From Rhizomys pruinosus (lineage: Eukaryota > Chordata > Mammalia > Rodentia > Spalacidae), in the NCBI GenBank assembly GCA_009823505.1, contig VZQC01005710.1, forward strand, positions 1,387,213-1,451,212: 64,000 nt of DNA, written 5' to 3'. The notes under the pieces are model-generated. The model was given only the letters and a program-made list of their open reading frames with translations. It was not told the DNA's origin and ran no database searches. Every line of letters begins with the position of its first letter. Position 1 is the stretch's first letter. The position numbers and the translations under genes were made by a program. Shown here piece after piece: positions 41,104 to 52,439 of the stretch.

Positions 41104-41915
41104 CTGTAGTAAGCTATTTAAATACATTTTTATGTTTTATGTTAGTTTTCAGTGTTTAGGGCCAAAGTTAGATGTCCATCGTATGCATCTGTTTGCCTGT
41201 CCCCTTACCCCTTCACCACCAGTCCTGCAGGTAGATCATTTCAAGCATTCATGTCTGTCCACTTCTCACAGTCCACATCTTAGGAGAATTTGGGGATTCA
41301 TCATCACTGGATGCAGAGCAAAGATGCCCAGTGGAGCCACCTGGGAGGAAAGTGAGGAAGGAGTCATGGGAGGAGAGTCACTGTGTGGAGTGCTGGCCTC
41401 AGCTAGGGAGGGACTGTGGCCACACGGCGGAGACTGGAGCCCAGGAAGCTAGGGAGACATCAGGAGGGGCCGTCTTCTAGAGCCTTCCTGAAGAGTGGGG
41501 CTGCTCACCTCAAGTTTGGGCTTCCGGCCTCCAGAATTGAGAGAATGGACTGTAGTTGTTCCATGCCTCCTGGGCTGGGGCACTTTATCACAGACCTAAA
41601 ACTCTTCAGGAGCCACAAGCAGCGACCCACAGCTGCCCACAACCACCTACAATCACCCACCATCACCCAGGACCACCAAGTTCACTTCTCTGTGCTCACC
41701 CCTCTCACCGTTTGCCCGTGGCCTTTGCTCATGGCTTTTCTCAGGAAGTGCTGAGCTTGTTGGCTGCCCTGTGCTTACCGAATCTGGTGTGGCTTGGTCC
41801 TCTAGCCCCGTACAGTATCGTTGCCCCTCTCAGCTCCAGAGCGTCTCCCTCCCTCCCCTTCCTGGGCTTCCTTCAGCTGTGGCGTACTTAGTTCTGGTCT
41901 CTCTCTGCCTTTGTT
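41104..41915. other. Single-copy noncoding DNA
   Basis: No SINE. 41620-41670 has a loose CCCACAACCACC-type repeat. No exon is recognised. Confidence 0.4.
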
Positions 41916-42245
41916 GTGTGTTAGTTTGCTGTGGCTGCTGTAGCAAACTCTCACATTTAGTGGCCTCAAGCAGTACAAGTTTATTGCCTTACAGCCTTGG
42001 GGAGCAGGAGTGTCAGATGCTTTTGGAGGGCTGGAATCAGGGCTGTGGCCTTCTGCTGGCTCTAGGACAGAATCTGTGTTGGTTTCCTCAGCTGTGTGTG
42101 CCTTGGCTTGCAGCTCTGCTCTCTGCCCTCTCTAGCCATGTGCCATGTGGCCTCTCTGACCTTCACCGTCTCCTGCTCCTGAGGATGCTCAAGATTACTT
42201 TGGGTCACTCCCTGGTCCATAGTCATCTAAAAAACCCCAGTTCAA
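41916..42245 (+). mobile_element. Old mammalian interspersed repeat
   Basis: GTGTGTTAGTTTGCTGTGGC TGCTGTAGCAAA, TTAGTGGCCTCAAGCAGTAC, AAGTTTATTGCCTTACAGCC and TTGGCTTGCAGCTC follow a widespread placental repeat that starts like 'gttagtttgctagggctgcc'. The 199-codon plus frame at 41771-42370 runs through it and is discarded. Name not assigned. Confidence 0.6.
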
Positions 42246-42628
42246 AATCTGTAGCTTATGCACATGTACCAAGTGCTCTCGTTATGTGCCTGCAGGTTCT
42301 CAGGTTTCAGGAGTTCGGACATGAGCGTCTGGGAGGCTGCTGTGGGCCACTGTCTAGTGACTGCAAGTAGAGGATGGCGGCTGTCACTGGCATGTTTAGA
42401 CACGTTCTGACTGGTAAGGCATGGGGTGTGAGTCAAGGAGGTTATGAGCTTTGGTAACCAGATGGCCAAGTGTTTGTGGATTGGGAAGTGGCAGCTGAAA
42501 AATTCCTCCTGGAAAAACAGTAGACCAAGGACTCGTGTTGGGATTTGAGTGTGAATCAACCCAGGGTACATATGCACACACTGGGCAAGCTTTGGGCAAA
42601 AGAGAGAAGACCCTTTTCCTATCCATGC

Positions 42629-42630
<2 letters not shown>
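42246..42630. other. Single-copy noncoding DNA
   Basis: No repeat or exon is recognised. Confidence 0.4.

Positions 42631-42631
<1 letters not shown>

Positions 42632-42663
<32 letters not shown>
42632..42663. repeat. (CA)n microsatellite
   Basis: Sixteen uninterrupted CA units. Confidence 0.97.
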
Positions 42664-42666
<3 letters not shown>

Positions 42667-42732
42667 GCCATGTGTAAGGGATGCAGCTCATGTGACCTGG
42701 GGAATATGAGATTTCCCAGAGGGACCCCAGGT

Positions 42733-42813
42733 ACCTTCCCACCTGCTGGGCACCTCCCACCTGCTGGGCACTTCCTCACCTTCTGGGCACCTCCCCACCT
42801 GCTGGGCCCCTCC
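42733..42813. repeat. 18-20-bp imperfect tandem repeat, 4 units
   Basis: CCCACCTGCTGGGCACCT-type units at roughly 19-bp spacing with variants CTCACCTTCTGGGCACCT and CCCACCTGCTGGGCCCCT. Confidence 0.85.
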
Positions 42814-43924
42814 CATGTGAGACAGGCTGGGGACAGGCCCTGTGTACTGGCTGCTTAAATTCAAGCAGGTAGAGCTGATGTTGGCCTTTGGCAAGCCTTG
42901 TGCTCCCTTTGTGTCCTGAGCTCTTCTGGTCTGTGCTGTGAGCAGGAGGCTACCCAGGCCTGCAAAGAACAGTTGTTATATGTGGGTAAACTGAGGCCTG
43001 GGAGGCGTGACAGACTTCCTCAGACAGGACGCCCTAGGGCAGGTCCTCTCAGCCCTCCAGGAAGCCCCTCTCAGCTGTCACGGGTGCTGCAGGAAGGGCA
43101 GCTTCTGGGAGCTCTCACTGTTGGAGCTGTTATTCACATACAACCATGGCCAGCTGGAGAGAACTCCCGTGTGCACCAGATCAGGCAGGACTCAGAACAG
43201 CCAAGGCCAGCCTGGGTTCCAGTTCCATGAGCTCACAGGCTTGGTTTAGCGTTGGATGCAGTTGCATCTTTGTGCTTTTGGATGTGGAGGTGCTCAGTAA
43301 CTCCTCACTTGCACAGGGGAGCCGGTGGATTGAACTGACGAATTCTCGAGCCATGTATGGGGAGAAGAAATGACCCAAATGTGAGCATGATGGCAGTTAC
43401 AGAGTTACTGCTGTCTCCCCGTACCTGAGCAGACACCTGCGTCCTCCAGGGTAGGACAGCAGGAGGGTCCAGTGGAAGGGCCAGAGATTCTTGTTTTGAA
43501 CTGCAGGCAGCTGGAGAGAGGAGGAAGCCAGAGGTGCAGCTGTCATGAGTTGCACTTCTGTCAAGTTGCAATTGCAGGTATGAGATTGAGATTCTGAGCT
43601 AACCCCTGGGCCGGCCTTCTGTGTGCTTGACATTCTTTTGGAAGGGTGGAAATGTGTCACCTTGTTTAAGTCTGTGCTGCAGGGTGCTGTCCTCTGAGCA
43701 GATCAGCCAGTGTTTCATCAGAGCAACTGTGCCTACTTACAAGAGACCCTTGGGATTGGACTTGCTGACTGTTGGCCTTGGGAGGAGGTGGTTGGGGGAG
43801 GGTCATTGGGATGTGCTCCAGTATATAGACCTCGGACAGTTACCTGAAGGGGAGGGACTCCTAGGCAGCCATAGGATAGGGTGTCATTATAGTGTCTTTA
43901 TAGAGTCTTATAGACTCTTTCTTT
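42814..43924. other. Single-copy noncoding DNA
   Basis: No SINE or exon is recognised. Confidence 0.4.
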
Positions 43925-43925
43925 C

Positions 43926-44056
43926 AAGTTTTTTGTCTTTTTGAGACAGGGTCTCCCTGTAGCCCCAGCTGTCCTGGAGCTCACTATGTAGACCAGACTG
44001 GCCTTGAACTCACAGAGATCCACCTGCCTCTGCCTCCTGAGTGCTGGGATTAAAGT
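43926..44056 (-). mobile_element. B1 SINE
   Basis: TTTTTGTCTTTTTGAGACAG, GTAGACCAGACTGGCCTTGA, CACAGAGATCCACCTGCCTC, TGAGTGCTGGGATTAAAG. The 5' head is missing. Confidence 0.9.
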
Positions 44057-44212
44057 GGTGCTGCTGCTTTGGGGTTACTGTGTCTTGTATAAGCAACCCC
44101 TCCTCTGGGCTATATGTAAGCAAGTCTGACAAAATCATTTGTGGAATCATTTTTGGCTTGTTCTTGGTGTCCTGTGAGGAGTGATGTGTGTCTCCAAGGA
44201 AGGAGACCATCA
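44057..44212. other. Single-copy noncoding DNA
   Basis: No repeat is recognised. Confidence 0.4.
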
Positions 44213-44248
44213 TGCTGTGGTCAAACACAGCAGTGTTTGACCACGGCA
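44213..44248. repeat. 16-bp inverted repeat with 4-base loop (hairpin)
   Basis: The 12-bp core GTGGTCAAACAC (44217-44228) and its exact complement (44233-44244) flank AGCA. The stem extends four more pairs (one G-T) to 44213 and 44248. It lies in single-copy DNA. Confidence 0.95.
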
Positions 44249-44355
44249 GCCAGCCCAAGGCCCCTGGGCAGGTGGTGATGCCCCTGTGCGGCTGGACAGT
44301 GTTTTCTCCTGCAGCTCTCAGTCACAGAAGTGGAGCCTTGTGCTGAAGGGTGAAC

Positions 44356-44358
<3 letters not shown>

Positions 44359-44396
<38 letters not shown>
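44359..44396. repeat. T38 homopolymer
   Basis: Thirty-eight uninterrupted T bases, with no SINE body beside it. Confidence 0.97.
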
Positions 44397-44398
<2 letters not shown>

Positions 44399-44450
44399 GT
44401 TGGGCATAGCTTAATTGTACCATTGTTAAAACTCTGGGGAAGATATTTTT

Positions 44451-44545
44451 AGACTTGACTCTGAGGACTCAGGGCTCTTTTCAGACTTGACTCTGAGGAC
44501 TTGGGGCTCTTTTCAGACTTTACTCTGAGGACTCGAGGCTCTTTT
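44451..44545. repeat. 32-bp tandem repeat, 3 units
   Basis: AGACTTGACTCTGAGGACTC, GGGCTCTTTTC units begin at 44451, 44483 and 44515, with a few substitutions (TTGACT/TTTACT, ACTCAG/ACTTGG/ACTCGA). Confidence 0.96.
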
Positions 44546-45740
44546 TCCAAACCTGTCTTCCCTTGCCCACCACCCTTCCACTTGACCTTTGACCAGTGAA
44601 TAGAAAAGTCTGGGTACAAAAGGATCATTGGCTTTTCATAGAACTACTGACAGCTTTCCATGGCCGTGTCATTAGAAAGTTGTACTCATTCATTTATTCA
44701 TTTGGACTCCTGAGTTCTTTTTTGGGCCAGATTCTCCCTTTCCTTCAAGTCATAGAATGACACCAGTAGTTAGTCTCTTGTTTAAGCCTGTCTTTCATTT
44801 GGAGATTGCTGGCATAAGTTACAGATTTGGGTTGTTATCAGTGCCACTGTCCACTTACCAACTAGCTCTGCAGACACCAGTGGGCCCTGCCACACAGTTC
44901 TTAAGAGGGAGATTGCTGTTGCTGATGAGACTTTTAGAGACTCTTGACTGGAGGGAAGGATGGCCTGCTTTCAAAGCTGGTGGCAGAGTTTTCACTGGCC
45001 CTTAGTTTCTCAGCAGTTGGGATTTCCTGCTGTTCTCTGAGCGCCTTTTCCTGCTGAAATACATCTTTTCTTTGACCTTAGATACATCTCTGCCTGCTTC
45101 TCCATGTGCTTCTTTACTGGGAAGAGAAGTGACAGTGCTGGCAGGAGGCAGTCCAGAAGCCTGGCCTCGGCTGCCCATGGGGATGTAATGGTGGGGGAAT
45201 GACAGCCTGGCTAGTCTGAAGGGGTTGGGTGGGCCGTTCACTCGGGGAGAAAAGACCAATTGGAAATAGACAATGGGGCGGGCAGAGAGAAAGACATAGC
45301 CCCCAGGAACATCGGTGTCCAGGGAGGCACATTTTTGTCTCCTGACAGCTTTGTCAGCAATGATTAAGTGAAGGGGGCTTGAACTGTGGCACAGACAGCA
45401 GTGTAAGGGGACGCACAACTTCTAGAATTAGTCCATTCCCCCACACCCCTCTCTCTCAGCTCCTGTATGAGGTGACTGGAAGTGGCTGGGGCAACTTCAT
45501 TGCTGTGTGGGAGCTGCTTACCTCACCCTTCAGCGGCTACCAGGCCTGCTGGAGCTCCCAGGCTGGAGTGCACATCTGTGGCTTTTCCTGAGCCCTCTGG
45601 GTGCAGGATTGGAGGCACTCAGGTGGTGGGATTGCAGACCTTCCATTTGAAGGTGGATGGGTGATGACTGCAAAGACCTAAGAGCCTGATTTCAAAAGCT
45701 TAACATTTTAGAGTGAGTAATGGTGGGACTACTTAGTGGT
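44546..45740. other. Single-copy noncoding DNA
   Basis: About 1.2 kb without SINEs. A 138-codon minus frame at 45002-45418 has no family feature. Confidence 0.4.
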
Positions 45741-45965
45741 TTTTTTTTTTAGTTTTATTTTTTTATGTTTATGAATGTACTGTCTGCATGTAGGTCTGTG
45801 CACCCGTGTTGTGCAATGCCGTGGAGGTCAGAAGAGGGCATCGGATTCCCCTGGAATTGTAGTCAAAGACGGCTCTCAGCCGCCATGTGGGTGCTGGGGA
45901 TCGAACCCAGGTCCTCTGCAAGAGCAGTCGGTGCTCTAAACCGCTAGGCCATCTCTCCAGCCCCT
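45741..45965 (-). mobile_element. Young B2 SINE
   Basis: Reverse B2: TTTTATTTTTTTATGTTTAT GAATG, GGCATCGGATTCCCCTGGAA, CAGCCGCCATGTGGGTGCTG, CCATCTCTCCAGCCCC. Short repeats TTAGTTTT (left near 45750, right 45965-45972) may be the target site. No internal 17-bp duplication. Confidence 0.95.
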
Positions 45966-45972
45966 TAGTTTT

Positions 45973-46432
45973 GTTTTTGATCAATTTTATTTTCAATTTG
46001 TGTCTGATGAACTTTTCTTGGTAAAAGCCTTGAAGATTTTTGCTTCATTTATGTGTAACATAAACATATTACTGTGTAAAACATAAATTCAAGTATGTAT
46101 GCTGTGAATTTTAATTGAGGTTTTCAAACAGTATAAAAGGAAACTGAATCAAATTCTTAGGGAAATTTGAGAATACACATATTAAAATTTCTGTTCTGTG
46201 GTATTTGTGGACTCTGATTCAGCTGCTCCAGGGGTCAGGAGGAAGTGGACCTGGAGGATAAATGGAAAGCTCTTAGACTTGGTGTCTGGGCTTCTGTGGC
46301 CTATGCAAGAGGTTCTTACATGGTCTTTAAGATGCTGCCCCCTGCTGGCCATCGTGGAACTTGCACTGGAGCAGAATCTGCTTGTAGGTTGTTTGCTTGT
46401 TTCCACACATAACTAACTTGTGGTCTCTCTCC
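45973..46432. other. AT-rich then single-copy noncoding DNA
   Basis: 45970-46200 is AT-rich with GAATTTTAATTGAGG and GTATAAAAGGAAAC. No repeat family is recognised; it could be a preserved element or decayed LINE. Confidence 0.3.
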
Positions 46433-46712
46433 TCTTCCATCTTTTTATTTTATTTTATTTTATTTTATTTTATTTATTAATTTTATTTATTTCTGTATGT
46501 GTATGAATGTACTGTCTGCATGCAAGTTTGTGCACCCGTGTCATGCAATGCCGCGGAGGTCAGAAGAGGGTGTCGGATTCCCCTGGAACTGGAGTTAAAG
46601 ACGGTTCTCGGCCGCCATGTGGGTGCTGGGGATCGAACCCGGGTCCTCTGCAAGAGCAGTCAGCGCTCTTAACTGCTAGGCCATCTCTCCAGCCCCGTCT
46701 TCCATCTTTTTA
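46433..46712 (-). mobile_element. Young B2 SINE with (TTTTA)n tail
   Basis: Reverse B2 between TCTTCCATCTTTTTA repeats (46433 and 46698). The tail is six or seven TTTTA units followed by TTTATTAATTTTATTTATTT. No internal 17-bp duplication. Confidence 0.96.
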
Positions 46713-47423
46713 AATGATAGTATTTTCCTGTCTGATGCTCTCTTTCTCAGCCCTTCCTTCAGCCAACCTGTGGAGTTATTTCATGCCCAGCATTCCATGA
46801 CACTTCATCGTTTTTCTGTTTGAAGAATTGAGAAGGTGATACAAACTTTTCCAGGAATGCTGCTTTTTAAATGATAGAAACATGGTTCTAAGAGCCTTAT
46901 GTCGCACCATCCAGGAGAGTGGCTAGATCAGTGACAGGGAGGAAGGGGACCTGTATGTCTGGGTGATCCAGGTGAGATGGGGCTGCTCCTGGGGAGTCTG
47001 AAGCCTGGAGAGCTGCTCTGATTTCTCCAGAAATGGGCTGGAAGTGGCTGGGAGACCAGGGATTGGAGGGTGCCTGTGTGGCTGTGATGTCTGGAAACTC
47101 CTATGTGTTTCAGTGCTCAGAGCTGACTGTAGGACGGCTTCTTGGGGAGTGCTTGCCTGGTGGGCATGGTGACATAGGCCATAGCACTTTGTCTAGGATG
47201 CCCAGGAAGGATCCTCAGAAAGGAAGCGTGTCTTGTGTCTGGACCTTACCTGGGGGGCTCACTGTTGTCCACAAGCGTCTGTTCCCACTTTGATTTTGTT
47301 AAGTGCGGTGCTTTAACTTATTCTGCTTTCTGTACAATTAAAAGGACACTGAGTAGATTCACCAGTGCTAATTGTTTAATAATTTTTTATTGCCTTATAT
47401 TTGTTCAAAGTGATGGGTTTCAG
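46713..47423. other. Single-copy noncoding DNA
   Basis: No SINE or exon is recognised. Confidence 0.4.
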
Positions 47424-47590
47424 TTGGCTGTGGTGGTGTATATCTTTAACCCCCAGCATTCCAGAGACAGAGGCAGGCAGATCTCTGAGGCCAACTTGGT
47501 CTACATGGCAAATTCCAGGCCTGCCAGGGCTACATAGTGAGACCCTTTCTCAAAAAACAAAGCAAAAAAAGAGAAAAAAAAAAAAAAACA
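47424..47590 (+). mobile_element. B1 SINE
   Basis: Forward B1: GTTGGCTGTGGTGGTGTATA, GAGGCAGGCAGATCTCTGAG, GGGCTACATAGTGAGACCCT, with an A-rich tail. Lacks TTCAAGGCC. Confidence 0.9.
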
Positions 47591-47592
47591 AC

Positions 47593-47772
47593 CTGAAAGT
47601 GATATATGTGTTCCATGACTTAATCCCTGAAAGTGATGTGTTCCACAACTTAATCCATGAAGGTCATGGGCTCCATGACTTAATCCCTGAATGTCATGGG
47701 CTCCATGACTTAATCCCTGAAAGTGGTAAGTTCCATGACTTAATCCCTGAAGGTCATGGGCTCCATGACTTG
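47593..47772. repeat. 30-bp minisatellite, 6 units
   Basis: CTCCATGACTTAATCCCTGA plus AGGTCATGGG, repeated every 30 bp. The period of ten codons gives a HGLHDLIPE-like repeat on the plus strand and a related one on the minus strand; by-products. The array begins right at the B1 A-tail. Confidence 0.96.
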
Positions 47773-47789
47773 GTACATCGTGTACTTTT

Positions 47790-48245
47790 ATCCTATTTCC
47801 CATTACCCTCCTGTCTTCCCTTCCTCTCCTGCTATTCCTCGTCTCAAATAGAGCCTTTTCCATTTTTGTGTGTGTGCGCGCATGCGTGTGTGCATGTGTG
47901 TGTGTTAATACCTATATTTTGCATCTGACCAAAAATAAGCAGTATTTGTCTTTCTGGGCCTGGGCTTACTTCAGTTAATATGATGATCTTGGATTCTATT
48001 CATTTCCCACAAATGACAGAGCTTTGTTCTTCTTTATGGCAGAATAAAGCTGCATTGTGTATGCACCACATGTTACCCATTCCCCTGGTGCTGGACACTG
48101 GGCTGGTTCCATAGCTCAGCTGCAGTGAGCGTGGGAGACCCTGTCTCTGTAATGTTCATAGGTCCCTTGGACACATTCCTGGTGCAGCTGGATCATGGGG
48201 TCCTTTCTATTGTTTTAAATTTAAGCCTTGGTTTGGGGGATTTCA
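47790..48245. mobile_element. L1-like fragment
   Basis: TCGTCTCAAATAGAGCC, GCAGTATTTGTCTTTCTGGG, CTTACTTCAGTTAATATGAT, TTCTTTATGGCAGAATAAAG, TGCATTGTGTATGCACCACA and GGATCATGGGGTCC follow the common L1 stretch that reads 'gtatttgtctttctgtgcctgg ... ttttatggctgaatagt'. A GT run lies at 47867-47905. Confidence 0.7.
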
Positions 48246-48648
48246 TTTTTATCAGCCACCAGTAGGTGGAGGGAGTGAGACATACAAAGAGGGAATGGCC
48301 TCTTCACTGCCTGGTGCCTGGAAGTCCATCCCTAAGCTGCCACAGCACTATATCCCGAGCTCATAGGGCTTCTGTGTTTGTAGCTGATGACTTACAAGAA
48401 ATTAACAGGAACCAATTGCCAGCTGCCAACACTACTCTGCTCTCAAATAATCTTTGTTCATACCTGGGAGGTAGGATCTGGGCAGCCCAGGAGAGGGTCT
48501 ATGGCTCTGACTGGCGCCCTTGGGACCTCTGGGATTCCTTTGGGAGGGGCATCCAGTCCAGACTGTTTGAGCTCCACGTGCCTGGGTCTGGGAAATGTCC
48601 TATGTTGTAGTCGGGTCCAGCAGGTGAGGGTGCTGATAATCCTTGTCT
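48246..48648. other. Single-copy noncoding DNA
   Basis: No repeat or exon is recognised. Confidence 0.4.
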
Positions 48649-49245
48649 GCCCTGAGTTTAGCCAGTACTACCCTGAGTCCTGGCAGTACCCTGAGTCCCA
48701 GGCAGTACCCTGAGTCCCAGGCAGTACCCTGAGTCCAGGCAGTACCCTGAGTCCAGGCAGTACCTTGAGTCCAGGCAGTACCCTGAGTCCCAGGCAGTAC
48801 CCTGAGTCCAGGCAGTACCTTGAGTCCAGGCAGTACCCTGAGTCCCAGGCAGTACCCTGAGTCCAGGCAGTACCTTGAGTCCAGGCAGTACCTTGAGTCC
48901 AGGCAGTACCCTGAGTCCAGGCAGTACCCTGAGTCCCAGGCAGTACCCTGAGTCCCAGGCAGTACCCTGAGTCCCAGGCAGTACCTTGAGTCTAGGCAGT
49001 ACCCTGAGTCTAGGCAGTACCCTGAGTCCCAGGAAGTACCCTGAGTCCCAGGCAGTATTCTGAGTCCCAGGCAGTATTCTGAGTCCCAGGCAGTATTCTG
49101 AGTCCCAGGCAGTACCCTGAGTCCCAGGCAGTACCTTGAGTTCAGGCAGTACCCTGAGTCCAGGCAGTACCCTGAGTCCCAGGCAGTACCCTGAGTCCAG
49201 GCATGCCCTGAGTCTCAGGCAGTGCCCTGAGTCCAGGCAGTGCCC
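48649..49245. repeat. 18/19-bp minisatellite, about 32 units
   Basis: CCCTGAGTCCCAGGCAGTA (19 bp) and the 18-bp form lacking one C alternate irregularly. I count 32 GAGTC/GAGTT cores. Variant types (ACCC, ACCT, ATTC before TGAG; CCC, CC or CT after GAGT) form local blocks, e.g. three ATTC units near 49066-49098. The mix of 18 and 19 bp breaks any reading frame. Confidence 0.98.
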
Positions 49246-50876
49246 TCTACTGCTCCCTGGTTGGAGGGGCAGGGAAGAGCCCTTTGTGGTTCCTGGTACT
49301 CAGTACATGCATTGCTCTATTTGACAGGCTGTGCTTGATGGGTCTGTAGCAGTAAATTTCAGTGCTTCGGAGGACTCTGAGAATGGCAGTTTAATCAGAA
49401 GCACCTTGGAGAGAGCTCTCTCCCTTGTCCTCTCCTACCACAGCCTTAGAGAAGAAATCACTGGTGATATTTACTGAGCCAAGGCTCTGGATCAAGCTGT
49501 GAAGCTCATCAGGATGGGGAGGAGTGGAGGATTTAGGAAACAACTCAGCCATGGAGCTGGGGCAGGAGGGCCGGTGCCCGTAGCTTCTGGCCATTGGAAG
49601 CTGGGGTAGGAGGCTCTCTTGAGCCTGGAGTTTTAGAATAGGTCCTGAACACCCCACTCCCTTCTGCTGAGAACAAAGTCCTTAGCAGTCTAAGCAGCGG
49701 CCTGTCACCCAGGTGACTTGGCTAGCACCTTGGTCTTGGACTTGAGCTTCTAGAGCACCTGTGTGTGGTCAGGTCACTCAGCCTGTGGATTTAGTTGCAG
49801 CAACCCATCACAGGCTGAGGCAGCCCCATGGGGGCTTGAGACTGAGTGGACTCCTGTGGGGAGCTGTTTTACTCCCAATGCCTCCTCAACTCCAACAGTC
49901 ACCTCTTAGCAGACACAGCTCCCAGGGATCTGGGCCTGGCTGGTCCTTATTCTGCATCAGGACAACGATGTGCAGGGCCTGGCTCCTGGCCACACACAGG
50001 GAAGTCCTTCCAGACCACCCTGCAGCAGTCTCAGAGCCCTGTTTTCCTCTCCTCAGGAGAGTCAAGGTCCAGAGTGTCATCGTTCCCATTCCAAGTGACT
50101 TCCGACTGCCGAGAAAGCAGCTGGTGTGCATCTTCCAGGTGCTGCACAAGCTGCCCGGTTGCTTCTCGCTCTCTCTGCCTGGGCTGTTGAGCTAGCAGCC
50201 TTGACTTGCCAGATGAGTTGTAGTGGCCTCAAAAGTAGTTGCTTATTATGACCATAGCAGGTGTTTTTGCTGAACTATGTTGATCCTAAGAGTATATATG
50301 ACTGACTAGTACTGGAAGTGTCGATCAAGGTCACTTTCTGTGTCTCACCCATAGAGAATAGGGTGCTCCAGGGCTCTTGGATGTAATGGTCAGAGGTCTT
50401 GAACTTGGACAGAGCGTTTGAACTGTGAAATCCCCTACCAGTGCCCACCCCACCCTCTTGGTCATTATACTCGGAAGTCTGCACAGCACAGGGTGGGTCT
50501 TGGTGTCACCAGATGCAACTGGGTTGTGCTGGAGGAGTTCTTCCCTCCAGGGAGCAGGGAGTCCCCAGCTGTGTGGGGCTCAGGAAAGTGAGGCCCAGGG
50601 GAGATGAGAGAGACATACCAGGGGTCCTTCAGTGCCAGGCCCCATGGAGCTTCTGTCCTTTGATGAACCTCGGAGTCCCTAGGAAGGGGATAGTGACACC
50701 ACTGGTACTGTTTATTTATAGGCAGAGAACAGTGCCTGGTCTGCCCACTACACTCTCTCCTTTGCTGTGTGTGCAGTCGTGGAGTTATTTTAAAAACACA
50801 TGAAAAACACGTGAAGAATTTGTTCTTTACTTTGTAGTGTAAATATTTAGGGCCGTAGCCAGGTCCCTCTGGATAA
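49246..50876. other. Single-copy noncoding DNA
   Basis: 1.6 kb without SINEs. Overlapping frames of 114-144 codons at 49761-50195 have no family feature. Confidence 0.4.
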
Positions 50877-51062
50877 GTGTACAGTTCAGTGTATGTATGT
50901 ATGTATGTATGTATGTGTACAGCTCAGTACACGTATGTGTGCATGTGTACAGCTCAGTATACGTATGTATGTATGCATGTGTATAACTCAGTACACATAC
51001 GTATGTATGTATGTGTACACATCAGTTGGACATGTATGTGTACAGGTCAGTTGGATATGTGG
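50877..51062. repeat. 30-36-bp tandem repeat with (GTAT)n core
   Basis: GTGTACAGCTCAGTACACGT-type units alternate with variable ATGT/GTAT runs, about six copies, decaying to the right (GTGTACAGGTCAGTTGGATA). Confidence 0.92.
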
Positions 51063-52439
51063 CTTCCATGTTTCACCCATGGTGATTGTGCTTGAAGCCA
51101 GCATGGAAGCTTTTAGCTCCTTGTAGTGGGCACCTGCTTTTGAATGTATTGAGACCCCATGCAGGTGTGTGCAGTCACCCAGGATGCATGGGTTGAGTGG
51201 GCTATACTGTGTGTGTAATCACATGATCAGCTTGTGTAAGGTACACCTGTGTGTGTGTGTGTGTGTGTGTGCACCTGTGCACCTGCATTCATGTGCCTGT
51301 CTAACTGTGTTTCATCTTAACCTAGTTAAGCCCAGGAGGATGCAGAGGACAGAGGAGGTGACATCTAGAGAGGCTAGGACATGTTTTTTCCTGGTCCCCA
51401 GACAAAGGAGGGGCAGGGTTGTGAGCCCTGCTAATGAAGTGTAGTAGGAGGTCGTGATGTGAAATGGAAAATGATTACAGTGTTGGGGCCCTTGACACCA
51501 TTGCTTCAAAAATAAATTCAGAAGAAGCTTCTGGAATGTCAGGTTGTCACAAGCAGCCACACGTGATGGTGGTGTTCCATGCACTCGCCACCTTGGTGAG
51601 AAGCTGGAGCCCCCTGGGGACATCATGTCTGTGAGCTGCTGTGGTGTCTTGCTGGACTCTGTAGGTACTCACCCGTAAGGACCCAGTGTCCTTCACACCC
51701 CTTGCGCTGCCATGCAGTGAGGCTGCCACATGGTGAGGTTGCCATGTGGTGAGGCTGCCAGATGAGTAGGGCTCAGGGTCTGGCCAGGTTAGTCTTGGCG
51801 CAGGTGGTGCATACGCCCAGGACACTGGCACACACATCCCATAGCTCTCTGGAGAAGCAGTGCCATTGTTCTATGGTCTAACAGGTGCGTTTAACTGCTT
51901 GATAAGCCTAAGGTAGTTGGGTGCAAGCTGTTGCTACTGTGAACCTCAGTTTGCCAGTGTCCATATGAATGACATCTGTGGATCCCCCCAACACAAATGT
52001 TTATGTTATCTATCCAAGATCTGAAAGGACAGATCCTAGAACTCATTCTGCACTAAGGCCGGGCCAATGCTTTCCGTCCAGGTGGCTTTTGGCCCTTGCT
52101 TGCCCTCCCTTAGTGACATCTGCCTTCTGCTGGAATGTTGACTTGTGGGATCTGGGGGGAGGGCCGATCCACCCACTCCCTCCTTCCCTAGTCTTCCTGA
52201 GCTTTCATATGTGCTGTTCACTGACAGGTCACACTCAGGGCACCTTGCCCACACCTCCCACCCAGTGCCCTTCCTGCCACCCTCCCTCACCTCACGTAGC
52301 CACTTCGTTTTCCTAGCCAGCTGTCCTGTCCCTTCACACACACACACACCCCCCACTGTCCTCTTTTTTTCATGACTCCTGCAGTCCATGCCTCCAAGGG
52401 ATGGGAAGGGCCCCCTGGGACTCATGACCTCTGCCAGAC
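51063..52439. other. Single-copy noncoding DNA with short repeats
   Basis: A (GT)n run at 51249-51270, a 16-bp three-copy repeat GTGAGGCTGCCACATG at about 51717-51764, and a CACACA run near 52335-52348. No exon is recognised. Confidence 0.5.

Noticed and set aside
41771..42370. 199-codon plus frame, the longest in the window
   Set aside because: It runs through an old interspersed repeat at 41916-42245 and shows no family feature or signal of selection.
44213..44248. miRNA precursor
   Set aside because: Stem of about 16 pairs with a 4-base loop is far shorter than a normal precursor.
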